Position numbers and translations under genes: made by a program
In this document: one piece after another, positions 59,956 to 64,000 of the stretch
Position numbering within the stretch: the stretch's first letter is position 1
How the letters are laid out: each line of letters opens with the position of its first letter
The notes under the pieces: generated by a model
The model's database searches: none
Told to the model about the DNA's origin: nothing
What the model saw: the letters and a program-made list of their open reading frames with translations, nothing else
Source of the DNA: Pseudarthrobacter sp. AL07
GTDB lineage: Bacteria > Actinomycetota > Actinomycetes > Actinomycetales > Micrococcaceae
Assembly (NCBI RefSeq): GCF_029960665.1
Contig: NZ_JASBRB010000005.1
Location: 156,645 to 220,644 of the forward strand
Direction of reading: 5' to 3'
DNA length: 64,000 nt

Positions 59956-62900
59956 ATGGCCCAGCCCACCCTCACGGCCACACTCAGCGCCATCCTTCGG
60001 GACTGGCTCCCACGCCAGCGCTGGTTCCCCGTAAAGACAGCCGATTTTTCGCTGGAGCAGGCCGGCAGCCTGAGCCTCGAGGATGCCGCGGGGCAGGCTC
60101 GGCTGGAGATATTCCTGCTGGCTGTCACGTCCAGGACGGCCGACGGCGGACGTCGGACTGACGTGGTCCAGGTCCCGCTGAGCTACCGGGCAAGTCCGCT
60201 TGCCGGAGCGGAGCGGGCACTGGTGGGCCACGCTCCCGAGGCCGGCATGGCCTGGATCTACGACGCCGTGCACGATCCTTCCTTTGTCTCCTCGTGGCTG
60301 GAGCTGATCCGGTCCGAAGCCGGCTCGAGCACGGGTGCGGCGACGGGCCACCGCACCCGGTCCGAGCACCGGTTGCCTACCGCCCACGGAATGGTCAAAG
60401 TCCTGTCCGGCGAGCAGTCCAACAGCTCAGTCATCGTTGACGACGGCGAGTCTGCAGCCATTGTGAAATTCTTCCGGGTGCTCTCTGAAGGGATGAACCC
60501 TGAAGTTGAGGTGGGGGCGGCCCTGACGTCCCAGGGCATCTTCGAGGTTCCGGCAACGCTGGGATGGGTCCGCGGGGAATGGCAGGCGCCGGCGCCACAG
60601 GGGCTCCCGTCACAGCCACTTTCGCAGGGCGAGCTTGCCGTGGCCCACGAATTCCTCGCTGGCGGCCGCGATGCGTGGCGCCTTGCCGTGGATGCCGCGC
60701 GCACCGGCGCCGACTTCACGGCCGAAGCTTATGCCCTGGGTTCGGCCACGGCCACGGTCCACCGCCGCCTGGCGGAAGCCCTCGGCACAGCGGTTGAGCC
60801 GGCCCCGGGTCAGGTTATTGCGCCCGGAGTAGCCCAGCGGGTCCGGCAGGCATGGGCGGAAGCCGGTGCCGCCGTCGGGCCTTACGACGATGCCTTGGAC
60901 GCGCTTCTTGGCGGGCTCGACGGCGTGCCGGCGGGGCCGTTGCAACGGATCCACGGGGATCTTCACCTCGGCCAGATCCTGCAGGTCCCCGGCCAAGGCG
61001 GCGGGCCGGGCCGTTGGGCCATTCTTGATTTTGAAGGTGAGCCACTGCGGCCTATCGCCGAACGCAACCTTCCCGACGTTCCGCTCCGCGACGTGGTGGG
61101 CATGCTCCGCTCATTCGACTACGCGGCAGGCGCAGCAGAACGCGAATATCAGGGTGCCCGCGTTCCGGAATCCTGGGTCGATGATTGCGCGCACGCGTTC
61201 CTTGCCGGCTATGCCGCAGTCACCCCCGGCATCATCGACCGAAGTTCACCGCTCTTTGTGGCATTGTGGCTGGACAAGGCCCTTTACGAAGTCGTTTATG
61301 AATTGCGGAACAGACCTGACTGGCTGGCCATTCCAACGAATGCCTCCAGGCGGCTCCTCAGCATTAAAGGCTCCGGCGATCAGGCCCGGGCAGCATCGGA
61401 AGGTATCAAAATGACAGGCTCAGCACCTACAGACCGGCCCCGTGTGCCCCTACACGTGGACCCGGAAACCTTGGTCCGTGTGGCGAACGGCGAACATCAC
61501 GCCCCGCACTCGGTGCTGGGTGCCCATCTGGACGACCATGGCCATGTGACTGTCCGGACCGTCAAGCACCTCGCCGAGGCAGTAAGCGTGGTGACTGCCG
61601 TGGGTGCGGTGCCCATGACCCACGAGGATAGCGGCGTTTGGGTGGCGGTCCTGGAGCCGCTGCAGGCCGGCCACGTGCCCGACTACCGGCTGGAGGTCAC
61701 CTACCCTGGTGCCGCGCCGCTAACAGTGGATGAGCCGTACCGCTACCTGCCCACAGTGGGTGAAGTGGACCTGCACCTGATCGGCGAGGGCCGGCACGAG
61801 AAGCTCTGGGAAGTCCTGGGCGCGCACGTTCAGCACTATAAGTCCTCACTGGGCGATGTTGACGGCGTCTCCTTTGCCGTATGGGCGCCGAACGCGCAGG
61901 CGGTCCGCGTCATGGGCGACTTCAACGCCTGGGACGGCCGGCAGAACTCACTCCGCTCACTGGGATCCTCCGGCGTGTGGGAAGTCTTCCTGCCGGGTGT
62001 TTTAGCAGGGGCGTGCTACAAGTTCGAGATCAAGACCAAGGCCGGCTACTGGGTCGAAAAGGCCGATCCCCTGGCCTTCGGTACCGAGGTCCCGCCGCTG
62101 ACAGCCTCCAGAGTGGTGGAGCAGTCGTACGCGTTCAAGGATGCAGAATGGATGGAGGCACGCGCGCAGCGTGACCCGCACAATTCGCCGATGAGCGCCT
62201 ACGAAGTCCACCTCGGATCCTGGCGCCTTGGCCTGGGCTACCGTGAGCTCGCCAAGGAGTTGGTGGACTACGTCAAATGGCTGGGCTTTACGCACGTTGA
62301 GTTCATGCCCGTGGCCGAGCATCCCTTCGGCGGCTCCTGGGGCTACCAGGTGACGTCCTACTTTGCGCCGACCTCGCGCTTTGGCCATCCGGATGAATTC
62401 CGGTTCCTGGTGGATTCCCTGCACCAGGCCGGAATCGGCGTGCTGCTCGACTGGGTCCCGGCGCACTTCCCCAAGGATGCCTGGGCGCTGGCCCAGTTCG
62501 ACGGCGAACCCTTGTACGAGCACGGCGACCCGAACTTGGGCGAGCACCCAGACTGGGGAACGCTGATTTTCGACTTTGGCCGCACCGAGGTGCGGAACTT
62601 CCTGGTGTCCAACGCGCTGTACTGGCTTGATGAGTTCCATATCGACGGACTCCGGGTGGATGCTGTGGCCTCGATGCTGTACCTCGACTACTCACGCGAA
62701 GAGGGGCAGTGGTCGCCCAACCGCTTTGGCGGACGCGAAAACCTGGAGGCCATTTCGTTCCTCCAGGAGGTCAACGCCACTGTGTACAAGACGCACCCCG
62801 GCGCGGTGATGATCGCCGAAGAGTCCACCGCTTTCCCCGGCGTCACCGCCCCGACAAGCCAAGGTGGCCTGGGGTTCGGGCTCAAGTGGAACATGGGCTG

Positions 62901-63636
62901 GATGCACGACTCGCTCAAGTACGCCTCCGAGGACCCCGTCAACCGGAAGTGGCACCACGGCACGGTGACGTTCTCCCTGGTCTACGCGTTCACCGAGAAC
63001 TTTCTGCTTCCCATCAGCCACGACGAAGTAGTGCATGGCAAGGGCTCCATGCTCCGGAAGATGCCGGGGGACCGGTGGCAGCAGTTGGCTAACCTGCGCG
63101 CCTTCTTTGCATACCAGTGGGCTCACCCGGGCAAGCAGCTCATTTTTATGGGCACCGAGTTCGGTCAGGAGGCTGAATGGTCCGAGCAGCATGGGCTGGA
63201 CTGGTACCTGGCAGAGATTCCGGCGCACCGCGGAATGCAGCTCCTCACCAAGGATCTCAACGAGATCTACAGCTCGACGCCGGCCCTCTACGCCCGTGAC
63301 AATGAGCCGGGCGGTTTCCAGTGGATCAACGGTGGGGATGCCGACCGCAATGTCCTGACGTTTATCCGCTGGGACAAGGAGGGCAATCCGTTGGTGTGCG
63401 CCATCAACTTCTCCGGCGGTCCGCATGTGGGCTATGCCCTCGGCGTTCCCGCTGCCGGGGCCTGGACTGAAGTACTGAACACCGATGCTGCGGCCTATGG
63501 CGGTTCCGGTGTCCTCAATGGCGGTGAGCTGATTGCCCTGGACAAAGGGCTCGATGGCCAGCCCGCAACGCTTGCCGTGACGCTGCCGCCCCTGGGGGCC
63601 GCGTACTTCAAGCCCGTTCCTTTGGCGGCGGGCTGA
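59956..63636 (+). CDS. glgB: Maltokinase-GlgB (branching enzyme) fusion
   Basis: 1226 residues from ATG 59956. Residues 1-~475 are maltokinase: N-cap LRDWLPRQRWF, a P-loop-like GEQSNSS (~152), catalytic loop HGDLHLGQ (333-340) and metal-binding ILDFEGEP (~356). From ~490 it is 1,4-alpha-glucan branching enzyme: two CBM48-type modules (LVRVANGEHHAPHSVLGAH and FAVWAPNAQAVRVMGDFNAW), then a GH13_9 barrel with VHLGSWR, nucleophile Asp in DGLRVDAVASML, acid Glu in IAEESTAFPGV and PISHDEVVHGKGS. An internal ATG at 61411 (residue 486) has GGAAGG seven bases before it, so a separate GlgB could also be made. One base separates the gene from treS. Confidence 0.92.
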   Translation: MAQPTLTATLSAILRDWLPRQRWFPVKTADFSLEQAGSLSLEDAAGQARLEIFLLAVTSRTADGGRRTDVVQVPLSYRASPLAGAERALVGHAPEAGMAWIYDAVHDPSFVSSWLELIRSEAGSSTGAATGHRTRSEHRLPTAHGMVKVLSGEQSNSSVIVDDGESAAIVKFFRVLSEGMNPEVEVGAALTSQGIFEVPATLGWVRGEWQAPAPQGLPSQPLSQGELAVAHEFLAGGRDAWRLAVDAARTGADFTAEAYALGSATATVHRRLAEALGTAVEPAPGQVIAPGVAQRVRQAWAEAGAAVGPYDDALDALLGGLDGVPAGPLQRIHGDLHLGQILQVPGQGGGPGRWAILDFEGEPLRPIAERNLPDVPLRDVVGMLRSFDYAAGAAEREYQGARVPESWVDDCAHAFLAGYAAVTPGIIDRSSPLFVALWLDKALYEVVYELRNRPDWLAIPTNASRRLLSIKGSGDQARAASEGIKMTGSAPTDRPRVPLHVDPETLVRVANGEHHAPHSVLGAHLDDHGHVTVRTVKHLAEAVSVVTAVGAVPMTHEDSGVWVAVLEPLQAGHVPDYRLEVTYPGAAPLTVDEPYRYLPTVGEVDLHLIGEGRHEKLWEVLGAHVQHYKSSLGDVDGVSFAVWAPNAQAVRVMGDFNAWDGRQNSLRSLGSSGVWEVFLPGVLAGACYKFEIKTKAGYWVEKADPLAFGTEVPPLTASRVVEQSYAFKDAEWMEARAQRDPHNSPMSAYEVHLGSWRLGLGYRELAKELVDYVKWLGFTHVEFMPVAEHPFGGSWGYQVTSYFAPTSRFGHPDEFRFLVDSLHQAGIGVLLDWVPAHFPKDAWALAQFDGEPLYEHGDPNLGEHPDWGTLIFDFGRTEVRNFLVSNALYWLDEFHIDGLRVDAVASMLYLDYSREEGQWSPNRFGGRENLEAISFLQEVNATVYKTHPGAVMIAEESTAFPGVTAPTSQGGLGFGLKWNMGWMHDSLKYASEDPVNRKWHHGTVTFSLVYAFTENFLLPISHDEVVHGKGSMLRKMPGDRWQQLANLRAFFAYQWAHPGKQLIFMGTEFGQEAEWSEQHGLDWYLAEIPAHRGMQLLTKDLNEIYSSTPALYARDNEPGGFQWINGGDADRNVLTFIRWDKEGNPLVCAINFSGGPHVGYALGVPAAGAWTEVLNTDAAAYGGSGVLNGGELIALDKGLDGQPATLAVTLPPLGAAYFKPVPLAAG

Positions 63637-63677
63637 CCGATTGGTGTGAGCCCGCTCTCCTAAGTGCGGAGCGAAAG

Positions 63678-63708
63678 GCCCGGAAATCCTTGAGATTCCG
63701 GGCTTTTT
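63678..63708 (+). terminator. Terminator of the glgE-treS-mak/glgB operon
   Basis: GCCCGGAA pairs with TTCCGGGC (63678-63685/63696-63703), followed by TTTTT. It closes the operon 40 bp after the stop. Confidence 0.88.
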
Positions 63709-63861
63709 GCTGCCTTCGGGGTGGTGCCACAGGAACACCGTCGGGGCCTGGTTGGTCATCAGGGCAAAGTGGTGGTAGAGTTTATTTCCGCGCTGCTCCA
63801 CAGAGTCAGACCGAAAAAACCGACACGAAAGCCTCAGGCTGACGAAGTCGCGGACGCCGGT

Positions 63862-63890
63862 TTGACAAGTTGGAGAGCAGCCGGTAAGTT
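63862..63890 (+). promoter_or_regulatory. Strong promoter, probably for an rRNA operon
   Basis: TTGACA (63862-63867), 17-bp spacer, TAAGTT (63885-63890). No protein-coding frame with a credible start follows to the window edge, and a BoxA-like leader lies 60 bp downstream. Confidence 0.65.
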
Positions 63891-63951
63891 TGAAAAGTTG
63901 CTCCGGAGCGATCCACGGCTGATAAATGGTTGTGGTGGTGCCGGGTGTGTC

Positions 63952-64000
63952 TGTTGTTTGAGAACTCAATAGTGTGCCAAGTTTGTTGATACCAATTGTT
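63952..64000 (+). promoter_or_regulatory. rrn leader with BoxA-like antitermination sequence
   Basis: TGTTGTTTGAGAACTCAATA (63952-63971) resembles BoxA-type leader text (consensus TGTTCTTTGA) found before 16S rRNA genes in Gram-positive bacteria. The 16S gene itself would begin beyond the window. Confidence 0.6.

Overview
The window is high-GC actinobacterial chromosome, most like Arthrobacter/Pseudarthrobacter (Micrococcaceae). The lineage call rests on the proteasome activator Bpa ending in GQYL, SenX3-RegX3-PhoU, CarD next to ispD-ispF-cysS-rlmB, a complete GlgE trehalose/alpha-glucan pathway, and an rrn-type leader at the right edge. It is inference from gene content, not a database match.

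Layout. (1) 1-2725 is core chromosome: the end of bpa, three hypothetical genes and a small lipoprotein. (2) 2726-34822 is a ~32 kb island integrated into the 3' part of a tRNA-Thr(CGT) gene. A 92-bp direct repeat with one mismatch marks its ends; the intact tRNA (34781-34853, minus) is at the right end and the displaced 3' fragment at the left. A tyrosine integrase lies just inside the left end, followed by an excisionase-like HTH gene, a coupled run of small genes ending in a winged-helix protein, and an iteron-like repeat field. The middle holds a lone TnpB divergent from an XRE regulator, a degenerate recombinase-like protein, a two-gene operon (nuclease-like/SF1 helicase plus partner) and a truncated Y-family polymerase. 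The right half is a class 1 DISARM anti-phage operon (drmD-drmMI-drmA-drmB-drmC, minus strand) flanked by an ImmA/IrrE protease with a membrane partner and by a zinc-binding hypothetical. No relaxase, FtsK/TraB or phage structural gene is visible, so this looks like a defence island that can integrate but is not self-transmissible. (3) 34949-50000 is core chromosome again: exported hydrolase, holB-tmk, a PLP enzyme, a methyltransferase, gpm, phoU // senX3-regX3, a lipoprotein, carD, ispD-ispF-cysS-rlmB. (4) 50297-63636 is a glycogen/trehalose cluster: glgX, an inserted barnase-barstar pair, glgP (minus), then glgE-treS-mak/glgB. Maltokinase and branching enzyme are one ORF with a well-placed internal start. 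(5) 63637-64000 holds a strong promoter and a BoxA-like leader, probably leading into a 16S rRNA gene just outside the window.

How the genes work together. DISARM should methylate host sites (DrmMI) and restrict incoming DNA using the DrmA-DrmB core with DrmC and DrmD. The helicase/partner operon at 14151-16995 is the best candidate here for an undescribed defence module. In the right flank, TreS converts trehalose to maltose, maltokinase makes maltose-1-phosphate, GlgE polymerises it and GlgB branches the product, while GlgX and GlgP degrade it.
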